Positions 46,401 through 60,065 of a DNA stretch of 64,000 nt are shown here, in pieces. The position numbers and the translations under genes are program-made. Position 1 is the first letter of the stretch, and each line of letters begins with the position of its first letter. The notes below the pieces were generated by a model. It did no database searches, had not been told where the DNA came from, and saw only the letters and a list, made by a program, of their open reading frames with translations. This DNA comes from Pelodera strongyloides (Eukaryota; Nematoda; Chromadorea; Rhabditida; Rhabditidae), in NCBI GenBank assembly GCA_036852015.1, contig JAANDG010000001.1, positions 62,001 to 126,000 of the forward strand, given 5' to 3'.

Positions 46401-49400
46401 TTCGCATATGTGCGTAAGCAAATCAAAGCTATGGAAAAAAATATGAAAACTTGAGAGGACACTGTCGCCTTTACAGTGGACTTCCGTCATCTGGTGCGTT
46501 TGGCTCCAGCGCTCCGCTATTCCAACAGCGGAACGGAAACCAGAGTGGGCCTGCACATGACAGTGCAGCAGCTGCAATTCAGGCATTGGGAGCCGTGGGA
46601 TCGGGCCTTCATAGTCAACAGGTTCGTGTTTCTGTCATTCCGTGCCAAATTGAATGTGAATACTAGGTTACTTGAACTGTATGACAAGGATAACTGTGCT
46701 TCTGACCTATTATTTATCAAATTAATATTCAGAGTGGCAGTGGCGCATTCAGTCTTCCTGGAGTGCCTCCCCTCAGCATGTCGCCATCGAATCAGATGCT
46801 TCGCTCTGGTATTCCCCAGCCACCGCAACGTCAGAATTCTGGAACTGGATGGTCGTCGCAGATTCCCACACCTGGAGCCCTCAGGTAGGATTCTGGGCCA
46901 ATTTGATGTCATTTATATCTTTTCTTGGTCTTATGTAGTCGCTCCGCGTTAATTATTGTTAGATTGTATGCGTGTGATTATATGTGTGTGATTATATGTG
47001 TGTGAAAGTTGGAATAAAGTGTCTAGGTTGTCTGTTTTCAGATCCACTCCTGGAGCAACAACACCACAGAATGCGGTCGACTTTCAGTCAGCCCTTCCAC
47101 CGACCTCGGCTCAGCATGACATCCAGGTATGAAGGATTAGAGATAGGAACAGGGTATACTTTCCGTGCCTGTGGTTTGTTTAGTTTATGATAGACCGCTT
47201 TAATAAAACCCTTCAAATTATTTGTAGTAACCTCGACTTCTTTTATTTACTTCTTTTGTACTGGAATTTACTGTAAACTTTCCAGGCGTTGCCTCGTACT
47301 TCTGCCCCGAGTGCGTTTCCCGATGACTTGTCCAACGTTACGTTCAGCGATGAAGTGCAAGAAGAGGTATGTTCTGAAAATTATGTTTTTAAAAATTAAA
47401 CCACGAACTGTTGAAAATGCATCACATTGTATGTGTTTATGGATGAGTCTGCTTTTCAGGTCAACACCTACTTTGAGCAGATCTACGCTACCAATGGCGG
47501 TTTGCACGTACAGGATCTCATCCTAAAGCTGAAGTATTTCCAACAGTCCAGCGTGCAGAGGGAGAGAGATGTGAGTGTCTAATATATTTTGTCGTTACCA
47601 GTTTTTATTTGTATATGACAAATAATTTGCAGTTGGGATTTAATATTGTAGCATTGTCATTTTTCCTCTAGGTTTTGGCATGTCTTGTGAAGAATCTTTT
47701 CGAAGAATATCGTTTCTTCCACGACTATCCCGAACGAGAGTTGAAGACAACGGCCGAGGTTTATGGAGGAATCATCCGTGAGGGAATCATAACGTGAGTT
47801 TCCGGGATATACATCGGAGGCCGTATTCACCAACACACATGGAGCCCTCTAGGCTCTGAATCTCCTGCTCTCGCACTCTCTACGCACTGTTTAGCTCCCT
47901 AGGGAGGCCAGGGAGGGCTCCCTGCGTGTTGGTGAATACGGCCTCTGGAATGGGTAATCTGTGATATTCGTAATTCCTCTCACTATCTTGAGATGAGCGA
48001 ATTGCCGATTCCACCCATGGCCACACTTAGAAGTTAGTGGTTATTGCATTTAAGTATGTGTTACTTACGTCAATTGCCAATGGGTATATGTTATTTAAAT
48101 TTGTTTTCAGCAACCTTCAATTTGCTACGGCTGTGCGTAAGGTGATCGAATCGCTGCAGGCGAATCCCCAATCCAAGTTGTGGACTTTTGGAATTGTGGC
48201 CTTGAATGCGTGCAAGAGGAAACTGTGCTGCTATCCAAAGGTTTGTCTTATTTTTTTGTCTTTAGCCTTTCTTACAGATTTTTGTCTTTAGCCTGTATAC
48301 ACTTCCAAAAATAAGTATGCACTAGAAGAAGAAAATCTAATAGCAAATGAGAAATAACGATAACTTGTAGGTGTGTTCGATGATCATGCAACACGAGAAC
48401 TTTTCCAAGTTCCCGCCCAATCTGAGTTCGTATGTGCGTGCCGGAGTGAGCGAGAAATTGCCCCAGAATACTGGCCGAGAGACTCCTCCCAACTGGAGTC
48501 AGGCTGGCACAGCTAGTGTGGGACAGTCGCCCGCCCCACAGAGAAACAATTCGGGAGATGGACAGAGACCTGCTGTGCCGGGAGCCGTGCCGCCGGGAAG
48601 AACGGTTGGTTACCGCTTTGATAACTGGTGATCTCGTTAACAACACGTGTCACTATTTCCATCTGTAATAATGTTATGTTGTAATGCTTGATTATGCATA
48701 ATAACATATTGGTGGTTTTTGTGACGCATCTTCTTGATGTAGTAAATTATTAAATTTGTTTAGGGGACAAGTGTATTGTCTTATACCAACGTCGATACTC
48801 TCGTGCAAGCAACGGAGAAGGAAGGAGCTGAAATTGATAAACCGGTTGAAGCTGTGCTGGACAAGGTTTGTTTATTTGTTTGTTTGTTGGGGATCCAAAC
48901 GCGAACCACTCAAAAAATAACACACAAAAAGAAACGTGTAATTGTCTATGGAAGTGTAAAAAAGGAAGTATGAAAGTTGATCATGTGCGAACACGATACC
49001 CTTTGAAGTAGAATATGGAGATTATTGTGGTTAGTTTAGGTTTACTTCTTGTTCAACAACCTCTCGCAAGCAAACTTGGACCCGAAGAAGGATGAGATGC
49101 GCGGATTGATCAGGGTAACTTTGCGTTTTTGTGGTTTGTGGTTGTTTGTGGTTGTGGTTTTATGGTTGATTGGACAGCCCCCTACACATCTTTTTTTTTA
49201 CTAGTCTCGTTTGGCTGAGTGGGTACCATGGCCTGCCTTGGACTCGAACCGAGAAAGTGTTTCAGGCACGTTACCGACAAGGTACCAAATACTGACGATC
49301 TTGAGTCTAACTTTTCTTTTTTTTCTAGGAAAATGGGGATATGTTTGTTCGCTGGCTGGCACAGTACATTGTGATGAAGCGAGTGTCGATCGAGCAGAAC

Positions 49401-52400
49401 TTCCAGCCATTGTACAACAATTTTGCGCAGGCTATTGATGACCCTCTTCTAGACAAGTACATCAAGATGGAGACGTTCAGAAACATCAAGGTATGGTTTG
49501 CTTGCTGCGTTATCTTTTTTGCTATCATGTTACATGCCATTTCCTGTTTAAGTGCAGTGAATGAAACATACTGTAATTAATTGTGTAATTTGGCGTTTGT
49601 AGATTTTGCTCCGTTCGGACAAGCGACAGGCTGCTTCGAACTACAGTGACCGTCAATTGCTGAAGAACCTCGGACTGTGGTTGGGTGCGGTGACAATTTC
49701 GAGGAATCGACCGATCACTGTTTCGGTTAGTTTTTGGACTTTTGGCTTTTTATTCTCAAAACTTGGGCATCAATCCCAAATTTGGGCGTGGCCGTATGCA
49801 AGAACAGTGGGAGCCTGGGACGCCTGGGAGCCTCCCCGGTTCGGAGAATTTGTGTCTGCGCGTCTCTGATTCATGTGATCCCATTCGTTCTCTCACCTCC
49901 AACTGGGAGCTGGGAGCATATTCCCGGTGTTCGTGCATAAGGCCACAGGCACAGGTATCTTCAGTCTAGTATCTTGCGATCATATGTTTACTTGTTCAAC
50001 TTGTTGTGCTGTTATAGGAACTTGACCTGAAGTCGTTGCTGATGGAGGCCTACTACAAGGGACAGCCCGAACTGCTCTTCGTCGTTCCTTTCATTGCCAA
50101 GATCCTGATCAGCTGTGCGAAAACTCCGGTAAGTAGTGCTTTACTTTTTTTTGCATTACCCATTCCCTTTTTTATCTGTTTGTAAAATGGCTAACTCATT
50201 TGTTTCAGATATTCAGCGCGACATCGGCTTGGATACGAAGTATATTAAAAATACTCGCGGAGTTACACAATGAACCGGACTTAAAGATCAACTTGAAGTT
50301 TGAAATTGAGGTAAGCATTGATGGAAAGAAATATTTATTTATATGTTAATTGACTGATTGATTGTAGGGCTTCTACATCAATGTTGAGTTTAGCAAAATA
50401 CATTTTGTTTAGGTCTTGTGCAAGGAACTGAGCATCGATCTTCAAAGTCTACCGATTGAGGGAGTGTTGAAGGTACGGATGTTATTTCATTTAAATATTT
50501 ACATCTATCTATTTGTCGTTGAACATGTTTACTCGTTACTTCTAGATTAAGCAAGGGCCTCCGGATTACAAGTCCAACGTTACCTTACCTCACATTGTTC
50601 AGGACACGGAGCGTCTTGTCCGCCTTCCGCAGCAGCTTTCCGACCTGACCATGCTGCAGCAGCCGGACACTGGTTCGAGTCCTGTGCCCAGTCATACGCG
50701 TATCCCTGGCGGTCCTGCTATCTCTACCGGAGGAACCACAACCCCGCATGAACATCGTGTGTTTGTTTATATTCCGCCGTTTAATACTGTTCTTTATGGA
50801 TTCAATTTGTTTTCCTGGGGCACAAATCCCATACTTAAACGGAGATATCTGTTTGGCTAAATTCTTATTATGCTGGAGCTGGTCTTACGGTGAACCAATC
50901 GGTTTTTGGAAAGTTTATCGTCCTTTTCATTCAGCGTCAATGGGTGGTTCGGACACGAAACCATCGACTCCCCTTCCCGGAAGCGAACCAGCTGTGGAAC
51001 AGACCGAAGTCGGACCCTCGCCCGCACACTTTCACTACCACGACATCAACGTGGTCTCCTTCGAGGGCATCGTGCCGCACCTAAAGATCCCGGCCCACCT
51101 ACCGTTGTTCCAGTTGCATCCTCAGCTGAAGCATGTCATCAAGCCAGCAGTCAACCACGCAATTAAGGAATTGATTGGTACGTTTTTCATTGGTCCAGGA
51201 CCAAAATTACGTTTTTAAATGACAGGCATTGGAATTTGCTACAAATTTTCTTGGATTTTAATGCAGTTTTTTTCTCAGTAGAATGAATATGAATAGCATG
51301 TTTTATTCGAATGGGGAACTGGGTAGGAGTTACGTTTCCTTTACAGTTTCTTTTACAATTGTTGTTTCATCGATCAAGTATGTATTGTTTAGGCCCTGTC
51401 ACCGAGCGTGCCCTCAAGGTTGCCATGACTGTGACGGAGCACGTGGTTAAGAAGGACTTTGCCCTCGATGGCGACGATCAGAAAATGCGCAGAGCTGGAC
51501 ACCACATGATGCGCGCCATGACCGCCGGTTTGTCTTTTGTTTTTGATGTTTATGCTAATTCGCTATTCCTTCAGTTATGTGTGTATGATATTCATATTAC
51601 GGATAAAATATGTGAGAAATTGTAGGTATGGCTGCGATAACGTGCAGAGACCCGCTGCAGACCACCTTGCAGACTTATTTGGTCCAGGCCTTCATGAACA
51701 GTCTCCGTAACGCGAACACCTCCGAGAATAAGGTGAGTCTCTTTCTTATAGTTTTTTAACGCCAACCTCATTTAGAACAAAACGTCTTCGTTGGAATCTG
51801 GGAGTTTTTTCTTTAAAGCGAAGTACCGGCCGATTTTTGAAACACAGTAGACCAGCATTATTGTGCAGCTTATGCAAATGACCATAAATTAGAGCAAAAA
51901 ATCGAGCTAAATTCGAGCAAATTAGCGTAAGAATTCAGTTGTCCACGATGGGTTTCAAAAACCGGCCGGTATTTCGCTTTAACTCGGTTAATTCTCCCTT
52001 TTTTAGCAAATGATCGACGATGCGGCCATGTCAATTGTCCTTGAGAACCTGGAACTGGCGACCAACTTTATCGTGAAGACTGCTTGTGAAAAGGTATTGT
52101 TTTGTGTACGGGACTTGCTCTAAGACTGATGACCAGTGAGTGACCTATGATCTCTGGGTTATTTGTTAAACTCAGTTATCTGATCGATTTTATTGTTTTT
52201 CTGAGTTCGGCTTCTTTTCAGGCCACCCCGGAACTTGACAAGAGGCTGGAAAATGAGCTCACTCTTCGTGTTAATGCTGCTAGAGATCAAAAGGAATTTG
52301 CAGGTATTTATATTGTGAACTTTAATGTGCTGTGTTGGAGTACTTTGTGATATTCAGTTTGCTGTTAATTGCGACCTTTACGGATGATTGGTCCTATTTT

Positions 52401-55400
52401 ACCTTTATACTTTTTAGGGGACACAAATGCTCTCGCTGCTCAGAACTCCGTGCCCGAAAAGATCAGAATCAGACCAGAAGCAATTTCCAAGGAACAGCTT
52501 GCGGTCTATGAAGAATTTAGCACGTAAGTTGTGAACTTAGTTTTGTTCTGTCCTATGCTCACTTCATTCATTTTGTTTGTTTTCAGCTAACCAGATTTTG
52601 GTTGATCCAGCGACATTAAAGTTAACTACAGTTGGAAGAAGCCCGGGAAGGGGAAATGATTCAATTTTTGTTGTTTCAGCAAAATCTGCGGTTTCAAGCC
52701 TACGGCTGCCGAAGATATGATCCCCGACTTTGCCGGAGCCAAATCCGCTGCCAGTGGCCTCCCCCTCCAGAACGCGGAAGTGGACAAGCTTGTGCAGAAT
52801 CTTCTCGCATTGGCGCGTGAAGCTGATAATCTGTTGACGACTAATCCAGCACCACAGAGCAAGGTTCCTTTTATGTTTTAATTAACGTCCTTTTATTTTT
52901 CCGTGCCAAATATTCGCTAATCCTCTTTGATTATCTTTTGTTGTGTTCGTAGGAAAGTGTATGTTGTATTTTGAATATTTGAATATTTATTATGCTCATT
53001 AAAAGAGCGCAACGCCGTAAGAGACGACGAAAAAAAGGAATCAAAGTAGATGATATAGATACTTGGAAATAATTCCCACCAAATATATCTCGATACCAAT
53101 CAAATAGCTCAACAGTCCCACTCGTTGCAGGCTTTCGTGTCGGTGGCTCAGATTCGCGATATGCTCGTTCAACTGGCGAGCATGGTCCGCAATGGAATCT
53201 ACCTCCACAACTTGGTGCACCGAGGAACCGAGCAGTTCCTGCATGGTTATCACGTCGAGAAGAGTTCGCAGGGTGAGCGAATTGTCAAAGTTATCCCTAC
53301 CTTTCATTTTCAAAAATTTCGATCATTAAAGCGAAATACCGGCCGGTTTTTGAAACGCATCTCAGGTACTTGCATTCGTATACGTTTATGCAAAGTGGGG
53401 TCTAGTTTTTATTATAATTTATGCTCATTTGCGTAAGCTGCATAAGAAAGCAGGTATACGCAATGTGTTTCAAATACCTTTAAATTAAACATGATTCATG
53501 ACCTCCAAAAGTAGAAGGCTCTGGCACGTTGTTTCGATTTCCCCAATTGACTTCTTCTTCGTGTTTAGGAATTGAGATTGAGTGGGCCCGCCGTCTTCGT
53601 GATGTCTATTTGAGTGTGATCCGCGTGCTCGTCGCTCAATTGGGCCTTTCTGAGCTGCAGAGGAGAATCACTGCCGTGCTAGTTCAATGTCAAGTCGAAT
53701 ACCGCTTCAACCATGAGGCTATTGATGTAAGACTTGTATTACAACTTGTTTATTGGTTTTTTTTGTTATTTGTTTTGCAAAGCAGGATAGTTTATCTATT
53801 GATAACGCGATAGCGCTAACATAGTTTGAGTTACATTTCCATATGAACAGTGCGTTTTATTAGTTTCGATCAAAGTACCGTATCTTCAAGGATTGACAAT
53901 TGCTTGAAGTTTGGGATAGTTGCACTTACTTATTACTTCGTTGCTTTCAGTTTCTCTACCGTAATCAGCTGATTCTGACTGCCATCTACGACCAGCATCT
54001 GGCACACGTGATCGAGAGCGGAAGTTTTGAGGCGGCCATTTTTGCTCAGAAATTGATCAAGGTATCTTTTTAGCTCCTCCGTCTCTCTATCTCTCTTCTC
54101 CCCTCTTTCAATTGCATTGCGGACTCATGGGGTGTGGAAATGTTTTCAAATCAGTTTTATTTGTTATTGATTAATTTCCGTTTCTGGTCAATCGTTCCAC
54201 TTTTAGTCCCTGAATGACCACTTCAACCAGCCGAATCTCCTCCGTGAGAAGTTCCCCCAAGTCATCGAACAGATCCACAAGCTGCAGCAATTTGGTGCCC
54301 ACCGCCCCACTCCCGACCCGACCACGGTGGCCTCTCCGGCTGTTTTCCCCGATCGACCGACTACACTGGCAGGGTTTGTCTTTTAAATTGCACTTTGACA
54401 GTTGGCATGCAACTCCCTGTATATTGAGGTGACCGGAAAATTGTGTAGGGGAATTCGTCAAATTTATCTTTAACTTTTAACGTAACTTTAGAAATTTGCG
54501 TTGCATAATTTTACATAATTTTTGTTCTTGACGTTTATGTTTCAGATATCCTGCCGGATCAGGAACGCCACCGAACCTTCCGCAAGGGGCGGAGTTTGCT
54601 CCTCAGGATGTCGAACTTCAGGCTAAGGTACTGTTTTTGCATCTTTGAGTTTTAGTTTTGTGTAGCTTATTTCTTTGCAGTTTGTAAGCAGTTTGGTTGC
54701 ATATTTCAAAATTCAAAGTGTGATTTTTTTCTAGGTTGAGGCCATTCTCCGTGACTGGATCTCGTTGTGCTACACTCCGTTGGCGCAGATCGACCCCCAG
54801 CAGGCACTTGCCAAGATTATCCATCTGGTAGGTTATTTTGTATTCTTTTATTTAAAAATGTTGTGTTTTGTCTTGTACGAATTACTCGTAGAACCTGTGT
54901 CGTCATGCTCTTGTATGTGATAAATGATTATAAGGCGTACACAGTTCTATCAACCGAATCCGTGGAAATGGGCAGGTTTCTAGTAGAGCGTACATCGTGG
55001 TGCTCACCGTTTTAATATTTTTTTTCTTTTAACATATTTGATGCGGTGGTACCGAACAGTCTTAGTATGTATGAATTATTTTATTTTTTTCTTATTTCTT
55101 TTATGTTTTCAGATGCACGAGCACGGTGTCCTCTCCACCGATGACATGATCACCCGCTTCTTCCGAATGTGCACTGAAATGTGCGTGGACGTGTCGTACA
55201 GACTACTCAAAGTCGAGACTGCCACTTCTGCCAATACCGTAGTCCGCCAGCGATGCTACTACACTTTGGATGCGTTTGTCAAGCTCACCTGGTAAGTGTC
55301 TGAAATGTTAAGCCTTATTAACTTGTTAACTAAAAATCAGCAATATGGACTGATTAGAATGGTTCCAAAAGAGTCATATAGTGTGACACCAATACACCAA

Positions 55401-58400
55401 ACCTTCAAAGGGTTCTTGTCTCCCTATTTTAACTTGTAATAGGATAGTTTCACAAATATCATATTTTGGCTGTTATTTACATAATGTAAATAACAGGCAT
55501 GTTTGCAAGTGATAGTTGGAGCATTAGGTGTATTAGTAGAAGCCGTTTTATTATGTTGTTGATAGTTAGGTGACGACCATATATTTCGGATGCGGTGAGT
55601 TCAGTCGAGTTGGTTCTTAGTTCATACCCAACCCTTTACCTTACATTTGCAGTTTGATGGTCAAATTCTCGGACGGCAGCCAGCACCAGACAAAGATCAA
55701 TTTGCTGAAAAAGGTGTTGAATATAGTCACATCTGTGCTTCTCAACGATCACGAGGTGGGTGTTTACTGTTTACTGAGCATCCCTGCTCCGTTTCGACAT
55801 TACCACGTACGTAGCTTCAAATTGGCCCGTTAACACTGTTGTACATTAATGTGTACTGCCCGTGATTTAGTCTTTCCTAAAGTTTTATCATGTTTAGCTG
55901 CGTCGCGAGGGTTTCCACGCGGTGCCATACCATCGAATCCTGATCATTATGTTCCAAGAGCTCACACAGCCGGACCCATCACTGGACCCGATAGCGTGGC
56001 CAATTTTGGAAGCATTTGGACAGGCACTGTTCATTCTTCAGCCGAGAAGGTTTGTTTCTTTATCAATCGACAGAACCTTTGGGTGGATATGTATTCCTTT
56101 CGTACTGGTGTATGTCCGATAAATAATTGCGCTGTTTTCCAGGGCTCCACGCTTTTCATATGCCTGGCTGGATATTGTGGGACACCGGACGGTGATTGCA
56201 CGACTTCTAGGAGTACAGCCTGGAAATGGTCCGTTTGTTTAGTTTTTTGGTTGGTTTTGTTATTAAAGTGATACACCTGCCGGTTTTTTGAAACACATCA
56301 TGTGCAACAACATTCGTATACAGTTTATGCAAATGAGCATAAATTAAAATAAAAAATCGAGCAAATTAGTATAAATATGTAAGAAATTCAGTTGTTCACG
56401 ATGTGTTTCAAAAACCGGCCGGTATCTCGTTTTGGTATGAATAAGATGTTTGCGATGCCTTACTCACTCCTTTCATTTGTTTTACTCTGTTGTTTCCAGA
56501 AACCGTTGATGCAATGAAGACATCTGCCATGTACACGCAGCTGATGGTTTGCCATCTCAAATTCCTCGCACCATTCCTGAGGAACATTGAACTGCCGAAG
56601 AGTATCGCCTATCTGTACAAGGTGCGTTGACTATAAGATTGAAAGTAACGGATTCGTCCCTAAGTGTGCCGGGGGCGTTCATTTTACTTTTGTGAGCTTA
56701 TTATGTACTGTTCCATAGTACTCTTTCCAAGTGTGGCCTTCGTTTTCTATATTGTGGGATGCGTTCTGTTAGATTTTATGTTTAACTCTTCCATTTCAGG
56801 GAACATTGCGGGTTCTGTTGGTCGTGCTGCACGACTTCCCCGAACTTTTGTGCGACTACCACTACGTGTTGTGTGACACGATCCCTCCCAACTGTGTGCA
56901 ACTCCGTAATCTCGTACTCTCTGCTTATCCCAGGAATATGCGACTGCCTGATCCATTTGCGCTCAACTTCAAGGTTAGTCGTTGTATACTTTTTGGCTCT
57001 TTAGATTATTTGCACGTTAGGGAAACTAGTTAGTAGTTAAAACAGACATTACCAACATTTCTCGTTAAAAACGTGTATATGCATACATAATCCCTGTATG
57101 CGATCGATCGGCATATGTTATTTATGCAGTTATAAGTTTAGTTTAATTGGATCTCCTTTTGGACACACAGTGCGTTCTAGTTGTCGCCTATATTCAAGCG
57201 GGATCAATCTGGTCGTATTTTCGTATTGTCTGCTCTGAAATACATTACGTTAATTTTCAGCAAGTGGACGCAATTACGGAAATGGCAATCGAGCCCAAGA
57301 GGAACATTCTCAACATGACATCGATAATCCCTCAGGAGATGCGACAACAATTGGACAGCTACTTGGCCTCCAGGAGCAATGTGGAACTGCTGAGCACGCT
57401 GCCCAACATGCTTCAGGTATGTAGTTTAGTCCTGTGGAATCTAGACTATGTGAGACGAGTTAGACGACGTCCAGCTACTGAATGCGCTATTTGTTACGGA
57501 AGCTCTCTTATTGCTAGACATGTGAATATGGGAAGACGTACTCGAAATCGAAATTCATTCTATTTTCAGGTTTCTGGAACCCCGGGCTCCAAGTACAACA
57601 CGACCGTCTTGAATGCAGTGGTTCTGTACGTGGGAATGCGGGCGATTGATGCAATCCACTCGAGGGATCAGCGTATCTCGATGACGACGATTGCACACAC
57701 TTCCTTTATGGACATTTTCCAGAATCTTGCAGTCCGGCTGTGCACCGAGGGTTTGTTTTATTGATGTTTTTACGTTTTCCTTTTCGATCTTTTTTCACAT
57801 TTAAATTGTGCACTGAAACACTATTTTTTTTTCGCTTAGCCTTCAAGGAAGCCGCGGTTTTTACAATTTACATTGCAGGTCGCTACTTGTTGTTCAACGC
57901 CATTGCCAACCAGCTGCGTTATCCCAATGCGCACACCCACTACTTCAGTTGCACTCTGCTTTTCTTGTTCCAACAGGCCGACATGAATGTTATGAAGGTT
58001 GGTATTACCACAATTGTCTTTTTTAATTGCGACAGTTTTAAGGTCTGATATAACTGTGGTCAGTGTCAATATGTATTACTTTAAAGCGAACTAAGTGAGA
58101 CCAATAGCTAGAGCAGACCCCGTTCGTGTGTTCCAGACATGAGCCCCATGCAGGTGGAGTTCTTTACTTACCTTTTTATATTGTAATTATATTCTTCGTT
58201 CAGGAGCAAATCACTCGAATCCTGTTCGAGCGCCTCGTTGCCCTTCGGCCGCATCCCTGGGGACTCTTGATCACGTTCATAGAGCTCATTCGGAACCCTC
58301 AGTACAATTTCTGGGCGCATGAGTTTACCAGGTAAGGTCTTTTTTCTTGTGATTCCTATTTTTACTTACTTCGTGCCTGATGACCGAATCCTACTCGTGT

Positions 58401-58665
58401 TAAAAATAGGGTTTGTTGGAAGGCGATAAAAACAAGAGAGTCAGAGTTAACAAGAATGTCTACCGAGATGAACACTAAGTAGCGGCAGTTAAGAACCTTT
58501 GGTTGTGTTATATTCTCTTTGTCACACTGTTGAACTTGCGTGCTTTTCAGATGTGCTCCAGAAATTGAGCGTCTGTTCCGCAACGTCGCCCAAACGTGTA
58601 TCGCTGCGTCTCGGGAGCAGCCCGCTCCAGCAGCTGCAGGGACTACCGCATCTGTTGCCAAATAG
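40439..58665 (+). CDS. CNOT1: CCR4-NOT transcription complex subunit 1, complete
   Basis: Scaffold of the CCR4-NOT deadenylase. There are 55 exons: 40439-40585, 40790-40954, 41305-41469, 41720-41843, 41945-42060, 42270-42422, 42515-42657, 42779-42972, 43167-43318, 43407-43562, 43818-43953, 44113-44286, 44485-44670, 44910-45104, 46114-46295, 46477-46621, 46733-46884, 47042-47126, 47286-47366, 47460-47570, 47672-47793, 48111-48240, 48371-48603, 48764-48865, 49040-49114, 49329-49490, 49603-49725, 50018-50128, 50209-50310, 50413-50472, 50546-50756, 50935-51177, 51393-51527, 51625-51732, 52007-52093, 52222-52303, 52418-52523, 52680-52863, 53131-53272, 53569-53726, 53951-54061, 54207-54374, 54546-54628, 54735-54827, 55113-55291, 55653-55755, 55898-56049, 56143-56228, 56500-56621, 56800-56973, 57261-57416, 57570-57750, 57879-57997, 58204-58331, 58551-58665. 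About 2535 residues, in frame. Domains: divergent N-terminal HEAT region; Gly/Pro/Ser linker (46114-47126); MIF4G-like CAF1-binding core (47460-48603); CAF40-binding DUF3819 region (50935-52303); NOT1 superhelical C-terminus (55113-58665, [35 protein letters not shown]). Confidence 0.95.
41001..41170. mobile_element. Hairpin MITE, family B, copy 2
   Basis: TTAA at both ends. TTAAAGCGAAATGCTAGCCC and its complement begin arms that pair almost perfectly across all 170 bp around a short loop near 41085. About 95% like copy 1 at 32900-33068. CNOT1 intron 2. Confidence 0.95.
43679..43782 (+). repeat. Dispersed repeat D, copy 2 (CNOT1 intron)
   Basis: Same order of blocks as 2009-2112: TTTACGCTTCAAGAGCGTGC, then AGACATCTGTTCCGCAGAG and AGCATTAGGCGACGAGT. 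Same orientation. No coding potential. Confidence 0.6.
47817..47945. mobile_element. MITE family C, copy 4
   Basis: GAGGCCGTATTCACCAACAC at the left and GTGTTGGTGAATACGGCCTC at the right, exact inverted repeats; the middle is TTTAGCTCCCTAGGGAGGCC. It starts 24 bp after the donor of CNOT1 exon 47672-47793. Confidence 0.92.
51813..51982. mobile_element. TTAA MITE, family A, copy 10
   Basis: TTAA-bounded inverted repeats (TTAAAGCGAAGTACCGGCCG). It fills most of a 274-nt CNOT1 intron and ends 24 bp before the next exon (52007). Confidence 0.9.
53326..53483. mobile_element. TTAA MITE, family A, copy 11
   Basis: Intact left inverted repeat; the right repeat is shortened to GTTTCAAATACCTTTAA by loss of the CCGGCCGG part. 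CNOT1 intron. Confidence 0.8.
56263..56434. mobile_element. TTAA MITE, family A, copy 12
   Basis: Left end TTAAAGTGATACACCTGCCG, right end CCGGCCGGTATCTCGTTTT. The right TTAA is lost. About 35 bp after a CNOT1 donor. Confidence 0.78.
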
Positions 58666-60065
58666 AGTTGCTGTGAAGAAAGTGTAGTGCCGCCGAAAAC
58701 GAATCTCTTACTGAATATGTCCAATTGGCAGGTCACCTGTTCCTTGTTTTATTTATACCCTTACACCTTATATGACGCAATGATCGTGCTATTTACATAG
58801 TATCTCCCAAACACCGTACAATTCTCTGTTAATTATGTTACCTAATCTGGCGCAGCTCATCTAAATGGTTTTATCGATCATCATGGTTTACTACTAATAT
58901 GTGATATGGTTAAACTGGGATCTAGGTGTAACTGGAATGATTAGAATTACTGTGGTGATTGGTATACTGTAGTCTCACTTGTCCATAATCTAAATTAAGA
59001 CCGCTATCTCATCCAGTCGGTAATGCCCCGGTGTGTATAGTCCGAGTCCGAGACGCACACGCACTTTGTGCAATGTTCAGATTTTCTCTTTGCCCCGGTT
59101 CTGTTTAGAAACACCCTTTGTATATGCAAACTTGCGAGGTGCTAATTCCTTTTTGTACCTCAAAAGTTCTTCCGTTTCCATCTTTAACAGTCGATTTGTG
59201 TCCCATTTCTACAGTAAAATCTCACGTGTCCGTCATTCTGTGCGTTTTGTGGCTCTGGTCAAAGTGCGATTGTAGTATTTACTATCTGTCGGGTTTTATC
59301 TCCTATCAGTAATGTTAACTTTCTTTCGTTTTGTTGAAGTGGATTGTAACTATTTATATTATAGTTTCTGATTGAATGGATAGGGTACTTTTTTTTGACT
59401 TCTCTCACTCATTTGCGGGCCCACTTAAATTACTTTCGCTTTTTGTTTTGTGTTTGTGAACTCCCGCCTAGTATACTACTCACCGTACGTGTTTTACACC
59501 TCCAGTTTCCCCAAATAACCAAAGTATTATTTATTACTACGTTTCTTATTCTTCACATATATTTAACGACGCTAATTGTTTCGTTTGGAGAGCTTGTCAC
59601 AGATATTTTATGCGTGCTTTATACATGGTTACTACATTGTTTTATCCATCTTTTTTTCCTCACCTAGCCTTTTTGTTATGCGCTACTTGTATAGTTGCTT
59701 TGAAGGGAGTTTCCCACTTCCTTTTGTTATTTTCGTGTTTCTTTCTTTTTTTGTGCTTAATCTTTAGGAGTTTCTTACCGAGTATTTGTATTTGTGAAGC
59801 ATAAATTGTTTTTTTTTCTCATTGGTATATCAAGACACGGTTCATAGGAAATGCTTTGTATAAAAAAAAGAAACAACAACGTGGCAATAACAATAACAAC
59901 AACAACGTAAAAATTTGCTAACTAAACGTATAGGCATTATTAAACTCAGGGTAGTGAACGTGACTTGGTTTAGCTGATAGCTCACAATTATTTTGCCTAA
60001 AACGATAAAAGTATATCAGAATCGGTCTAATAAGTGTATACTAGGAAAAACTTTCCATGAAGGCA
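58666..60065. other. Convergent intergenic region, CNOT1 / gene 6
   Basis: AT-rich 3' flanks of two converging genes, with an AAC-rich microsatellite near 59874-59910. The plus-strand open frames at 59033-59804 are T-rich, overlap one another in different frames and show no conserved domain, so no gene is called. Confidence 0.55.

Noticed and set aside
46517..46912. Minus-strand open frame of 131 codons
   Set aside because: Antisense shadow of CNOT1 exons 46477-46621 and 46733-46884, with no domain of its own.
51733..52006. MITE as an introner (an intron created by the transposon)
   Set aside because: The splice sites lie outside the TTAA ends and about 100 nt of non-MITE intron remains, so the MITE inserted into an existing intron.
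59033..59804. Overlapping plus-strand open frames downstream of CNOT1
   Set aside because: T-rich composition gives hydrophobic frames in several phases by chance; the region lies after the CNOT1 stop and has no conserved motif.
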